DNA of 9,216 nucleotides from Thermofilaceae archaeon (GCA_027017025.1 JALURH010000182.1:1-9216), one strand, 5' to 3'; counted from the stretch's first letter, positions 1 to 7,710 are shown. The notes: generated by a model not told the origin, from the letters alone. Program-made: numbers and translations.

Positions 1-1
1 A

Positions 2-250
2 GTAGCGGTTAGCGAGGAGAAGAAACTGCTCCTAGTTGGCGAGGTTAAATGGTCTAGGCTTGACGAGAGGGATGTAAAAAATGTTGTCAGAGGGTTGAGG
101 CGGAAAGCTGCTTTCATAGACTGGGGAGGGAGTGATAGGAGGGAGATGTACGTGGTTGTGGCTAGGGAAATAGTGGGTATAGATGAGTTGGGGAGGGAAC
201 TCGAGAATACTAAGTTATATACTTTAAGGGACATATTCGAGAAACCCTAG
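2..250 (+). CDS. C-terminal end of a DUF234-type archaeal ATPase (5' end outside window)
   Basis: An open frame of 82 codons runs in from the window edge and stops at 248-250. It contains GEVKW, followed by a KNVVRGLRRKA helix and a YVVVAREIVGIDEL strand. This pattern is typical of the DUF234 domain at the C-terminus of archaeal P-loop ATPases, which has a PD-(D/E)XK nuclease-like fold; the E and K of GEVKW are the presumed active-site pair. The ATPase part would lie upstream of base 1. These proteins are abundant in Crenarchaea and their biological role is poorly defined. The gene converges on the propeller gene across 161 bases that hold pyrimidine-rich tracts (about 290-320) but no gene. 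Family assignment rests on motif recognition only. Confidence 0.75.
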   Translation, partial: VAVSEEKKLLLVGEVKWSRLDERDVKNVVRGLRRKAAFIDWGGSDRREMYVVVAREIVGIDELGRELENTKLYTLRDIFEKP

Positions 251-411
251 AGGATCACTGTACTCTCCTAGCTAGTTTGTAAAACCCTTCTAGCTTCTCC
301 CCTAGCTTTCTCTGGGCTCTTTATGGCCTGTGAGTCGCTTACCGTCCTTCCATGAGGTGTGTGCCTTAACTGCTAGTATTCCCGTGGTGGGAGCTGGGCT
401 TCATTGCTATG

Positions 412-2952
412 CTACTCTTGTTTTAGTTTCCTCAGTGTAAGTAGTAAAGCCGTAGCTAAAACTACGGTTAATACAGCAAGTATATACGTCAGTTTCCTAT
501 AGAGAGATAACTCGTTTTTCACCGCCTTCAGCTCTTCGGCGATAGCCTTGTTTTCCTGCTTCAATGCTTCTAGCTGGCTGAGAGATTCACTATAACTCTG
601 TTTTAGTGATCCATAATCTTCCTTCAATTTCATATACTCCTCCTCCAGCGACCTGTAGGTTGATCCTAGTTCCTCGTACTTACTGAGTAATTCAAGGTAT
701 ACCTTAGCTAGCTCATCATAGCTCTCCGGCAACTCTGTGGGGGCTTTACGGCTTTTCTCCGGCTTTTCCTCCGGCGGAGGAGTCTCCTCTAGTAGAGACA
801 TTAGGTAATTAATCTCCCAGAATATTCTTAGGAATCCAGGTATCTCGTCTATAATGCGGCTATAAACCTCCTCTGGGGGCAACCCTGAGGCAAGTAGATC
901 CAAGCACTGGCTTAGTATCTCGCTACCCTTCCCTAGATACTCCTTGAAGTCGTCTCTAATGAGTTTGTCTGGATGTACTGGCTCAGTCTTAGATCTCGGT
1001 ATCCTAATTATAAAGGAGTAATGCTCTGAGCAACCGTTGAAGACCCAGAGGTTCTCTCCATCGAAATATATGCCCCAGGGATCGAGCCTAAGATTCATAT
1101 CGCCTGCATAAACTTCGGCTATAACTTCGTCAGCCTCCCTGGGTGTTTCTGGTAGACCATGGTAGATGTATATACCTGAGCCAGTTGATATAAATAGGTA
1201 TTTTCCGTCATAGTAGATGTCGTGGATCCCTCCATGCAGCCCTTCATCTTCCCCCAATATAAGGTCTGGATTAGAGCTACTCGTTAACTTATCTATATCC
1301 TTATATACCAGAACCTTCGATCCCTGATGTAGCCCTACAAACAAGATATTCTTGTAGATGTAGACGTTAAATGGCTCATAGATACGTTCCCCATTGAATT
1401 CGGTTAAAACTACGTCTGGCGGCTGATTATCTCTCGTGGGAATAGATTTCCAGACCAAGATCTTGCTTTGATCCCAGAATGAGTTAGTCGCCGCTAGTCT
1501 CCCGTCTCTACACGAGATTCCGGACGCTGCGCCACCACCAGTCACCCCGGGGATATTTATAACCACATCTGGTTTATCGCCCTCACCAGGTAGTTTATTA
1601 AATATCGTTATCTCTCCGCTCTTAGCTATCACGCAGAGATGGTTTCCATCACTACTAACCTCAACTGCACCTACGGGAATGTAGAAGTCTGGGTACGCAT
1701 AGTTCTCCTCTGGAACTTTGTTGAAAACACCTAGGTACTCCTGGCCTGCTACAAACATCTTACCATTAACTATTTCGAAACCATATTTTGGGTTCCTATG
1801 CCAGAGAATACCGAGTATACGGTCAGCTTCCATCCCGTTTCTAAGCTCACCTAAGCTAAAGCGTAAGATACCTTGAACATAGAAATCTTTCTCCACCACA
1901 TAGAGGAATTCTTTGTCAGCCGCTAATCCCCTTGGAAGGCCCCCCAATGTCTTCTTGGTGGGGTTACGGGATGGAGTGAAGTCGTCGAATCCTTCTTTAC
2001 CTATAACGTATTTCGCCAACGCACCGTCCCTAAGCTCACCTACATCGAAGACTAGCACTCTATTGATGTCTTGAACGAAAAGGTATCTCCCGTTTGACGC
2101 AACATCATATGTCTCCCGGAGCATACCAGCGGGGTCTTCCACAGGCATCTTACATTCAGAATCCCTGTACCCTAGGGTATAGTCTGCTGGTGCATGATCC
2201 CTCAGGTTCTCCTTCCTCCAGATAAGTACCCTACTGTTCCCATCGTTCCCTTTGTCAGCAACATACAGGTATTTCTCATCGACATCTAAGCCTACTGGCC
2301 CACTCATAAGTGTCCTCGAACAACCTCTAGTCCACTCCTCCCCCAGGATAATATATTCATTTCTCTCAATAGGTCTATAATCCCCGTGGAGGATACGGCT
2401 TATATTCGTGTATATAACCACTATATTTAACTTAACGGTGGTGTAGAGCCATTTCCCATCCCAGGCTAGATCCACTATCTCGTTATAGGGCAATATAATT
2501 ATAGTTGGCTTAAATGTCTCTAAGTCGTATACTACGAGCCTAGAATTACCTCTATCAGCTATAAATAGCCATTTCTCGTCAGCATCTATGCCAGTAGGAT
2601 AATTTAAGCCATACTTATCGTCACTAGGTATCCTAAGGTAATCGTTTTTCTGCCCAATAACCCTAACTACCTCTAGCTTTTCTGCGTCAAAAACTATGAC
2701 CCTGTTGTTCAATGTATCCGCTATGTATAGGTAGCGGCCATTACTGGCTACACCCCCTGGCAATATATTATCGAAGCTGAAGGATTCTGGGCTACCCGCA
2801 ACTGAGGGCCACATAGGGGTCATAACTACGAGGTCAGCAATAGGGTGTTCGGGGAAAAGCTTGTCATTAGGCTTAGATACACTTAGGATTGTAGAGGAGA
2901 AGGCAAGGAGGAGAATAGCTATTAAGCATAAAGCAAACTTGTTTCTTTCCAT
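412..2952 (-). CDS. Exported, membrane-anchored NHL-like beta-propeller protein with coiled-coil stalk
   Basis: 846 residues. Residues 1-25 (MERNKFALCLIAILLLAFSS...) form a signal peptide. Residues from about 45 to 650 hold roughly twelve NHL-like blades of the form 'G(I/V)..DG.(Y/W)L(Y/F)IAD..N.RV.V(F/Y)', for example GVASNGRYLYIAD and PTGIDADEKWLFIAD. Twelve blades would suit two six-bladed propellers in tandem (inference). An alpha-helical segment follows, then a proline/glutamate linker (PPPEEKPEK), a heptad-rich coiled coil of about 75 residues, one transmembrane helix (LTYILAVLTVVLATALLLTL) and a short basic tail. The architecture places the propellers outside the cell, held off the membrane by a stalk. 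It could bind a ligand, sugar or S-layer partner; no catalytic residues are evident. The ATG at 2952 is supported by GAGGTG five bases upstream and by the signal peptide. No operon partner is present. Confidence 0.85.
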   Translation of the reverse strand: MERNKFALCLIAILLLAFSSTILSVSKPNDKLFPEHPIADLVVMTPMWPSVAGSPESFSFDNILPGGVASNGRYLYIADTLNNRVIVFDAEKLEVVRVIGQKNDYLRIPSDDKYGLNYPTGIDADEKWLFIADRGNSRLVVYDLETFKPTIIILPYNEIVDLAWDGKWLYTTVKLNIVVIYTNISRILHGDYRPIERNEYIILGEEWTRGCSRTLMSGPVGLDVDEKYLYVADKGNDGNSRVLIWRKENLRDHAPADYTLGYRDSECKMPVEDPAGMLRETYDVASNGRYLFVQDINRVLVFDVGELRDGALAKYVIGKEGFDDFTPSRNPTKKTLGGLPRGLAADKEFLYVVEKDFYVQGILRFSLGELRNGMEADRILGILWHRNPKYGFEIVNGKMFVAGQEYLGVFNKVPEENYAYPDFYIPVGAVEVSSDGNHLCVIAKSGEITIFNKLPGEGDKPDVVINIPGVTGGGAASGISCRDGRLAATNSFWDQSKILVWKSIPTRDNQPPDVVLTEFNGERIYEPFNVYIYKNILFVGLHQGSKVLVYKDIDKLTSSSNPDLILGEDEGLHGGIHDIYYDGKYLFISTGSGIYIYHGLPETPREADEVIAEVYAGDMNLRLDPWGIYFDGENLWVFNGCSEHYSFIIRIPRSKTEPVHPDKLIRDDFKEYLGKGSEILSQCLDLLASGLPPEEVYSRIIDEIPGFLRIFWEINYLMSLLEETPPPEEKPEKSRKAPTELPESYDELAKVYLELLSKYEELGSTYRSLEEEYMKLKEDYGSLKQSYSESLSQLEALKQENKAIAEELKAVKNELSLYRKLTYILAVLTVVLATALLLTLRKLKQE

Positions 2953-2957
2953 TCAAG

Positions 2958-2963
2958 CACCTC
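2958..2963 (-). promoter_or_regulatory. Shine-Dalgarno site of the propeller gene
   Basis: On the minus strand GAGGTG lies five bases before the ATG at 2952, complementary to the 16S rRNA 3' end. It fixes the start. A T/A-rich stretch (TTTTTAA, about 2989-2996) some 38 bases upstream is a possible TATA box, which would give a short leader. Confidence 0.65.
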
Positions 2964-3428
2964 TTCATGCATAAATGTACTGAAATATGTTAAAAACATA
3001 GCGACATTATCTAAAGTCGTTTTTCGATAATAAAGAGGTGAATTCAAGCATACTTCGTGGGAAAGAGGGTGATGAAAAAGGTGGAAATAATGGGATGCGA
3101 GAAGATTCCCTGAATATTCTGGTTCCTGTTACTAAATGCTCGCTATATCTGAAATCTAAGGTGTTCTGCTAGATATTTTATTAATTATTTGTAAAAGATC
3201 CTGTTGCTGTCTAATCCTTTTCTCTAGGAATAGACTTCCCCTGACCCTAATTTTACCTTATGTCTACATTTTTCTCTTTTAACTCTTAGAAAACCTAATT
3301 GTAATTGTTCCCGAGATATACCTACACTATTTTAAAGGGTTATCTCTGGAAGAAACAATCTTAGATAACTTCATTTTTATGCTAGTTTTATTTTATTACG
3401 GAGTAATCATCAATATTTATTATTAATG

Positions 3429-3434
3429 TTTAAT
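3429..3434 (+). promoter_or_regulatory. Candidate TATA box of the beta-helix gene
   Basis: TTTAAT is centred about 27 bases before the ATG at 3458, the distance expected for a leaderless archaeal transcript. No Shine-Dalgarno sequence precedes that ATG, in agreement. Other AT-rich hexamers nearby (3410-3426) could serve instead. Confidence 0.4.
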
Positions 3435-3457
3435 CGTATTAAAAAGACTAATTAACA

Positions 3458-4576
3458 ATGAAACTATGTTATTATACGATGAGGAGAACTCTAACTATAT
3501 TGATTGTATCTGTGATCATTCTTTCATTACTAATTACACTATATGTATGGAGGGGAATAACTCCTGAAGAAAGTGCTGAGAGAGTTATTAAGATATATTC
3601 CTGTACTGAGATAAGTTCTCCAGGGGTTTACTCTATTGCCTCGGATCTAAAATCTACTGGCGTATGTCTTAAAGTAAGTGCTAGTAATGTGATAATAGAT
3701 GGGAATGGTTTCCTCGTAGGGGGTGGAGAATATGGTATCTATGTGATGGAGGCAGTAAATGTCTCTATCTTAGATTTAAGGATAAGAGGTTCTGACTTTG
3801 GTATCTATATTAAGGACTCTAAGGATGTGTGGCTTAATAATATTAAGGTGGAGAACTGTGGGAAGATTGGTATAGTATTAGCTTCGGTTAGTGATTCAGG
3901 ACTAGAGAATATTACCCTAAGGGGGAATGGGGCGGGACTAGTTATAGTTGGTAATGAAAAGGATGTGGATACATATCTCTTACCTGGGGAATTTAAGGAG
4001 GAGGATGAGAAATCAACTAGAATAATTGTTTTAAACGTTTTTTCATCTGAGAATAATATTGATGGTATTTTCCTGTATAACACTGTAGAAGCTATTTTGA
4101 GGAACTGTACAAGCAACAGCAATTCTGGGGGGATATATCTATTTTACTCAAAGAATATTGTTATCGAGAACTGTAGTGCTGCGGATAATGAATTTGTTGG
4201 AGTAATGCTTGATAACTGTAATTACTGCCAGGTAAAGAATAGTATAGTAAGGAGGAATGCTGGTGGAATAAGACTGGATTACTCAAATCATTGCGTACTA
4301 GAGGGTAATGTTGCTGAAGATAATCTTTCGGATGGTATCGTTGTCTGGAGGGAGTCGAGTAACAATAAGGTGTTGAGGAACGTTATAAGGGGTGGAGAAC
4401 ATGGCTTAAGAATCATTAAATCTAATAATAACCTTATAGAGGGCAATGTGATATCTAGTTCTTCTAGATGTGATATATGTGTTGGACCAGGTTTACATAA
4501 TACATTCATTAATAACAAGTATGTAACAATGAAGGAAGTTGAGGAGGTTTATGAGAAGCCTAAAGAAGAGAAATAG
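3458..4576 (+). CDS. Membrane-anchored NosD-like right-handed beta-helix protein
   Basis: 372 residues. An N-terminal hydrophobic segment (about residues 9-31, TLTILIVSVIILSLLITLYV) acts as a signal anchor. Residues 50-360 are parallel beta-helix (PbH1/NosD-type) repeats, seen as recurring 'G(I/V)....S..(V/N)...N..(V/I)..N' rungs such as GIYIKDSKDVWLNNIKVENC and GIRLDYSNHCVLEGNVAEDN. A charged segment at about 166-188 (GNEKDVDTYLLPGEFKEEDE) interrupts the rungs and probably loops out. NosD-family repeats occur in copper-site maturation proteins and in extracellular carbohydrate-binding or -cleaving proteins; no nosZ-type partner is nearby, so the function is open. The protein would face outside the cell. 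The second ATG (3479, MRRTLTILIV) is an alternative start giving a cleaner signal anchor. The tail after residue 355 is charged (EEVYEKPKEEK). Confidence 0.85.
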   Translation: MKLCYYTMRRTLTILIVSVIILSLLITLYVWRGITPEESAERVIKIYSCTEISSPGVYSIASDLKSTGVCLKVSASNVIIDGNGFLVGGGEYGIYVMEAVNVSILDLRIRGSDFGIYIKDSKDVWLNNIKVENCGKIGIVLASVSDSGLENITLRGNGAGLVIVGNEKDVDTYLLPGEFKEEDEKSTRIIVLNVFSSENNIDGIFLYNTVEAILRNCTSNSNSGGIYLFYSKNIVIENCSAADNEFVGVMLDNCNYCQVKNSIVRRNAGGIRLDYSNHCVLEGNVAEDNLSDGIVVWRESSNNKVLRNVIRGGEHGLRIIKSNNNLIEGNVISSSSRCDICVGPGLHNTFINNKYVTMKEVEEVYEKPKEEK

Positions 4577-4610
4577 TTTGAAGTATATGGAGAGATCGAT
4601 GAGGATCATT

Positions 4611-4663
4611 AAATCTAATAATAACTATTTAGATTTAATCTCTAATAATAACTATTTAGATTA
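4611..4663 (+). repeat. Tandem 27-base-period repeat echoing the upstream beta-helix gene
   Basis: Two identical 22-base units (4614-4635 and 4641-4662, beginning TCTAATAATAAC) are spaced 27 bases apart. The first is joined to ATCATTAAA, so bases 4605-4625 repeat exactly bases 4412-4432 inside the beta-helix gene. A small frame starting at ATG 4587 reads MERSMRIIKSNNNYLDLI then SNNNYLD and a stop at 4662-4664, which resembles two beta-helix rungs; the in-gene copy reads RIIKSNNNLIEGNV. Each unit is also nearly an inverted repeat (AAATCTAA 4611-4618 with TTAGATTT 4629-4636), so RNA from it could fold into AU-rich hairpins at the 3' end of the upstream transcript. It could be a duplicated rung now out of frame, or a 3'-UTR structure. 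Confidence 0.7.
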
Positions 4664-4786
4664 GCCCTTGTTTCTCAAAGTATAAGGAGCTTATGATTTC
4701 CTCTCTCTATTAATCTTAGGATACATTATTTTAGTCTCTGTAGTCTCCTTTAGAAGTTTTAAATATTTAATATGTCCCTGAAATCT

Positions 4787-5485
4787 CTAAGAGTTATTTG
4801 TTTCTGGGCTTGTCTTTATTTTGAGTAACGTTGTTATTCCTTCATAATATACATCATACACTACTCCTACTTTTGTAAGAGCCTCCTTTATGTATCCTTC
4901 TTCATACTCCTTTCTGGGTAATCCGTGTAATGTTGCTGTAAGCTTAAGTAATGTAGAGGGTCTCCTTAGTCTTTTAGATGATTGTTTTAGTTCTTCTTTG
5001 CTTATATCGTGGGAGAATTCATATATTAGGGCTTCTCCATCTCTGCTTAATACCTCAGCTACCTCCCTGAATAGAGTTTCGGGGTCTCTTATGTGATGTA
5101 ATGTCCCAGTACTTATTATTAAGTCTATACTCCGGGGTCGTATAGGTATTTTATGTGCGTCTGCTAGGATGAGGTCTACCATAGGGTACTTACCTATCTT
5201 CCGCGAGTTTTTCTTAGCTATTTCTATCATTGCCCTGGAAATATCTAATCCAACTATTGCTCTGGGATACATTACATCAAGTATTTTTAGGAGAAGCTTG
5301 CCCGTTCCACAACCTATCTCCAGCACAGTATCTATGGTCTTCCCCATAAGATTCTCCAGTACGTAATTATATGTAGGTTCTAGATACTTTGTCCCTAGTT
5401 TCTCATAGAGATTGGCAGATACCCTAGGTATACCCTGTATTCTCCTTTGAGCCCTCACAAATAGGCGATTAATTAGATCAAGCAT
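4787..5485 (-). CDS. Class I SAM-dependent methyltransferase (UbiE-like)
   Basis: 232 residues, the usual length for a single-domain Rossmann methyltransferase. Motif I is LEIGCGTGK (55-63), the SAM-binding glycine loop. The acidic end of strand 2 is GLDIS (D81). ADAHKIPI (109-116) is the adenine-contact region, and STGTLHHIRDPETLFREVAEVL (125-146) is the post-motif III signature of the UbiE/COQ5 and BioC-like group. The acceptor cannot be told from sequence; small molecule, lipid or quinone are all possible. The start at 5485 gives a normal N-terminal helix, but only a weak AGGA lies upstream, so a short or absent leader is likely. It is divergent from the V4R gene across 192 bases and its 3' end converges on the repeat after the beta-helix gene. 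Confidence 0.88.
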   Translation of the reverse strand: MLDLINRLFVRAQRRIQGIPRVSANLYEKLGTKYLEPTYNYVLENLMGKTIDTVLEIGCGTGKLLLKILDVMYPRAIVGLDISRAMIEIAKKNSRKIGKYPMVDLILADAHKIPIRPRSIDLIISTGTLHHIRDPETLFREVAEVLSRDGEALIYEFSHDISKEELKQSSKRLRRPSTLLKLTATLHGLPRKEYEEGYIKEALTKVGVVYDVYYEGITTLLKIKTSPETNNS

Positions 5486-5545
5486 TTTCCTACGATTTTA
5501 GTTGTGTACATAAACACATATAGGTGGCTGGTTTGCGTGAAACTA

Positions 5546-5573
5546 GGTATCCTAAACTATTTTCTAGGATTCC
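5546..5573. promoter_or_regulatory. Candidate operator: imperfect inverted repeat between divergent genes
   Basis: GGtATCCTA (5546-5554) and TAGGATtCC (5565-5573) are inverted copies matching at 8 of 9 positions, separated by 10 bases. They lie between the methyltransferase (ATG at 5485) and the V4R gene (ATG at 5678), where a dimeric regulator could act on both. An 8-base palindrome, GTGATCAC, at 5625-5632 lies just upstream of the V4R TATA box and is a second candidate. No experimental basis. Confidence 0.4.
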
Positions 5574-5650
5574 TGATACTGGTGGCTTAGGAATGTTGTG
5601 GTGGAGGTTCTGTGGTACTGTTTAGTGATCACCAAAAACAAAAAGAATAA

Positions 5651-5656
5651 TTAAAT
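5651..5656 (+). promoter_or_regulatory. TATA box of the V4R gene (leaderless)
   Basis: TTAAAT, with A-rich sequence upstream resembling a BRE, is centred about 25 bases before the ATG at 5678. No Shine-Dalgarno site is present, so the transcript is probably leaderless. Confidence 0.5.
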
Positions 5657-5677
5657 GAAACAATTATTGGCGATTCC

Positions 5678-6418
5678 ATGCAGACGGACGTTATCTCCAT
5701 GATTAAGAAGAAGTACTTCCCAGAACGCAAAATAGTGGTCGTTAGTGTCAAACTTGAGGGGGTAGCTGACTATGCTCTTGAGCCCACCAAATTTTTCTCT
5801 AAACATGGGATACGTATGCTTAGCTGTATTGTACAATCCCACCCCGATAGACGTCTCATCCACTCAACTATCTTCCTGGATCTAACAGAATCTGATCTAA
5901 CGCCAGAAGAGATGTTATCTAGACTAAGGTTAATACCCCACGTTAAGCAACTAGAAGTACTGGATCTACCATTAACTCATGGTGAAGCAAGGCTAGCTGT
6001 CTTTACGCTAGAAGACATACACTACCTGTTCGGCATGCTTAGAGAACTAGGAGATGGTGGGTTAGCGATAATGTACCATATGGGCTTTAGGGCTGGTGAA
6101 GCTTTAGCAGAGAAAATATTCTCATATTTTAACGATAATAGGAGGTCTCTAGAGTACATGCTCTTGTATAATGAGAGCCTAGGTCGCGGGATATTTAAGC
6201 TAGAGGAATTTATTGACAAAAAGTACTGTAGGATAAGGGTTAGGGAGCTGCTAGAGTGCCTAAGCGTGAAAAGTAGTAACCCTAATAGTCATATCTTCAG
6301 GGGAATGCTAGCTGGGTTCTTAGCGAAACTCTGGGGCAGGGAGGTAGAAGTCAAGGAAACTAAATGTATAGCTATAGGCGACCCGCATTGCGAATTTGAA
6401 GTAAGAGCTGAGAAGTAG
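5678..6418 (+). CDS. ACT-like / V4R-domain protein, probable ligand-sensing regulator
   Basis: 246 residues. Residues 16-98 have the alternating strand-helix pattern of an ACT-like regulatory domain (KIVVVSVKLEGVADYALEPTKFFSKHG...). Residues 105-246 match the V4R (4-vinyl reductase) domain: FRGMLAGFLAKLWGREVEV (207-225) followed by the terminal ETKCIAIGDPHCEFEV with Cys230, His237 and Cys238. Cys194 (ELLEC) is the third conserved cysteine. V4R domains bind small hydrophobic molecules or metals and occur in XylR-type activators and in bacteriochlorophyll reductase BchJ; stand-alone archaeal copies are uncharacterised. No DNA-binding helix-turn-helix is visible, so it may act as a sensor with a partner. 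It is divergent from the methyltransferase. Confidence 0.85.
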   Translation: MQTDVISMIKKKYFPERKIVVVSVKLEGVADYALEPTKFFSKHGIRMLSCIVQSHPDRRLIHSTIFLDLTESDLTPEEMLSRLRLIPHVKQLEVLDLPLTHGEARLAVFTLEDIHYLFGMLRELGDGGLAIMYHMGFRAGEALAEKIFSYFNDNRRSLEYMLLYNESLGRGIFKLEEFIDKKYCRIRVRELLECLSVKSSNPNSHIFRGMLAGFLAKLWGREVEVKETKCIAIGDPHCEFEVRAEK

Positions 6419-6552
6419 CTATATTGATACCCTCCAGCATGATCATACAGCTTAGCTATCATATAGTTTAGGAGATATTCTAGAGATACTATATTTAAAC
6501 TCAGTATCCAATAAATTTTGGAAAATTTCTGCAGTCCTTTTGATTGTAAAAA

Positions 6553-6560
6553 CTTTTTAG
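6553..6560 (+). promoter_or_regulatory. Candidate TATA box of the aldolase gene
   Basis: CTTTTTAG, in an A/T-rich context, would place the transcript start near 6583, giving a leader of about 33 bases that contains the strong Shine-Dalgarno site. ATATTTAA at about 6490 is an alternative giving a longer leader. Confidence 0.35.
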
Positions 6561-6601
6561 TTGATATCTTTATTGCTCCTTGGCAATCATGGAATATCGA
6601 T

Positions 6602-6610
6602 GAGGAGGTG
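6602..6610 (+). promoter_or_regulatory. Strong Shine-Dalgarno site of the aldolase gene
   Basis: GAGGAGGTG ends five bases before the ATG at 6616. It is the best ribosome binding site in the window and sets this start over the upstream ATGs near 6589 and 6599. Confidence 0.8.
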
Positions 6611-6615
6611 GTGGA

Positions 6616-7521
6616 ATGGTTTCGAGATTTCACGGTGTTATTGTGCCTCTTATAACACCATTTAAGGATGATTACTCAATAGATTTTGGAGCTACGAGGT
6701 GGCTAATTCGACGCCTTGTAGAGAAAGGAGTTCACGGCATATTCCCATACTCAACTACTGGAGAATTTGTCCACCTCAAACCCGAGGAGGGTGTAGAGCT
6801 GGTAAAAACCGTTATGGAAGAGGTAGCTGGTAGAGCTTATGTGATACCAGGTATTAGCGCAAACTGCACGGAGCATTCCATAGAAATGGGGTTAAATCTC
6901 AAAGATCTAGGTGTAGATGGAGTCATAGTAACCCCACCCTACTTCTTCAATGTGGGTAGAGAAGGATTAAAACTACATTTTGCTAGGATAGCTGAGAAAA
7001 TAGATCTCCCTATAATCGTTTATAATATACCATCTACGACAGGAATTAATATTCCTATCGAAACCTACGTGGAGCTTGCGGAGGAGTATAGTAATATAGT
7101 TGGCGCTAAAGTCACCTATAGTAATCTGTCTTATCTCAGAAAACTTATTCAAGACGTTAAAGATGTTCGAAGGGACTTCTCTATTCTCACTGGACTTGAT
7201 GAATACTTCCTATATACATTAATGATTGGTGGTGATGGCGGTATAATGGCTCTAGCAAACATTGCTCCACAGATACATATAGAGATCTATAATGCATGGA
7301 TTAAAGGGGACTTCACTAAAGCATATAGGGAATTTAAGAATCTACTAGAACTTGTTAAGATATATGATGTAGCTACATCCTATCCAACAGCCATCAAGAC
7401 CACTCTCAAGGTACTCAATACCCCCATCAAGCCCTACGTTAGGCCACCCTTAACTCTGGAGAAACAGGAGGTAGAGGAAGAAATAAAGAAAATAATCTCT
7501 AGACTAAGGATAACCCTCTAA
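6616..7521 (+). CDS. DHDPS/N-acetylneuraminate lyase family Schiff-base aldolase, substrate unclear
   Basis: 301 residues, the normal length of this TIM-barrel family. STTGE (46-50) is the carboxylate-binding motif. TPPYF (106-110) holds Tyr109, matching the E. coli DapA Tyr107. YNIPSTTG (136-143) holds the catalytic Tyr136, and GAKVTYS (163-169) holds the Schiff-base Lys165. Members condense or cleave pyruvate with an aldehyde, in the cytoplasm, usually as tetramers. In DapA an Arg (Arg138 in E. coli, YNVPSRTG) binds the aspartate-semialdehyde carboxylate; here that position is Thr141, and the residue after GE is Phe51 rather than Ser or Ala. That argues against true dihydrodipicolinate synthase and for another oxo-acid aldolase, such as 2-keto-3-deoxy-sugar acid or related. 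No lysine or sugar genes flank it to decide. It reads as a single-gene unit. Confidence 0.88.
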   Translation: MVSRFHGVIVPLITPFKDDYSIDFGATRWLIRRLVEKGVHGIFPYSTTGEFVHLKPEEGVELVKTVMEEVAGRAYVIPGISANCTEHSIEMGLNLKDLGVDGVIVTPPYFFNVGREGLKLHFARIAEKIDLPIIVYNIPSTTGINIPIETYVELAEEYSNIVGAKVTYSNLSYLRKLIQDVKDVRRDFSILTGLDEYFLYTLMIGGDGGIMALANIAPQIHIEIYNAWIKGDFTKAYREFKNLLELVKIYDVATSYPTAIKTTLKVLNTPIKPYVRPPLTLEKQEVEEEIKKIISRLRITL

Positions 7522-7590
7522 CTAAACCTAGGGCTGAAACATTAATTCATGGCTTTCTGTATCAAACTGTATTAAGCAGTATCTAATAAA

Positions 7591-7599
7591 GCTTATAAA
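7591..7599 (+). promoter_or_regulatory. TATA box of ncRNA locus A
   Basis: GCTTATAAA preceded by A-rich BRE-like bases. The same nine bases stand before ncRNA locus B. Its centre is about 26 bases before the predicted RNA start near 7620. Confidence 0.6.
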
Positions 7600-7611
7600 T
7601 AAGAAGATTAA

Positions 7612-7710
7612 AAATCTAGCCGTGCCCTCGGAGTTCCTAAGGGGAGCCTTGCTCCCATAGGTGGCTCCGAGAAGACCGTAATGAACCCAGCTGTGCCAGA
7701 TACCATTTAA
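7612..7710 (+). pseudogene. Remnant of a tnpB (IS605/IS1341-type) C-terminal tail, locus A
   Basis: A reading frame of 32 codons after a stop at 7609 reads KSSRALGVPKGSLAPIGGSE, then KTVMNPAVPDTI, and ends at 7708-7710. It has no start codon. The RALGVP...GS stretch resembles what follows the last zinc-ribbon/RuvC segment in archaeal TnpB proteins. The tail aligns with the frame at locus B (PTVRLGAKPAAMTYSVSK), with two gaps of exactly three bases between them, which suggests both were once coding. The rest of TnpB is absent. It could also be coincidental coding potential in a structured RNA. Confidence 0.45.

Larger units (their letters stand above)
2953..3457. other. 505-base AT-rich divergent intergenic region
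   Basis: This separates the divergent propeller and beta-helix genes. Both promoters must lie here. No substantial ORF is evident; a 13-codon frame starting at 3073 (MKKVEIMGCEKIP) is too short to support. On the + strand GTGATGA (3069-3075) and CTGA (3110-3113) are spaced like boxes C and D of an archaeal sRNA, but the internal boxes and terminal stem are weak. The rest (about 3120-3400) shows AT-rich, pyrimidine-tract sequence with nothing I can name. Confidence 0.6.

Noticed and set aside
377..411. Third kink-turn on the minus strand after the propeller gene stop (CAATGA ... GGGAA)
   Set aside because: The bases flanking the AAU bulge and the GA do not pair into a C-stem.
3805..4518. Minus-strand frames opposite the beta-helix gene
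   Set aside because: Shadows of the repeat-rich coding strand; Leu/Ser-rich with no recognisable domain.
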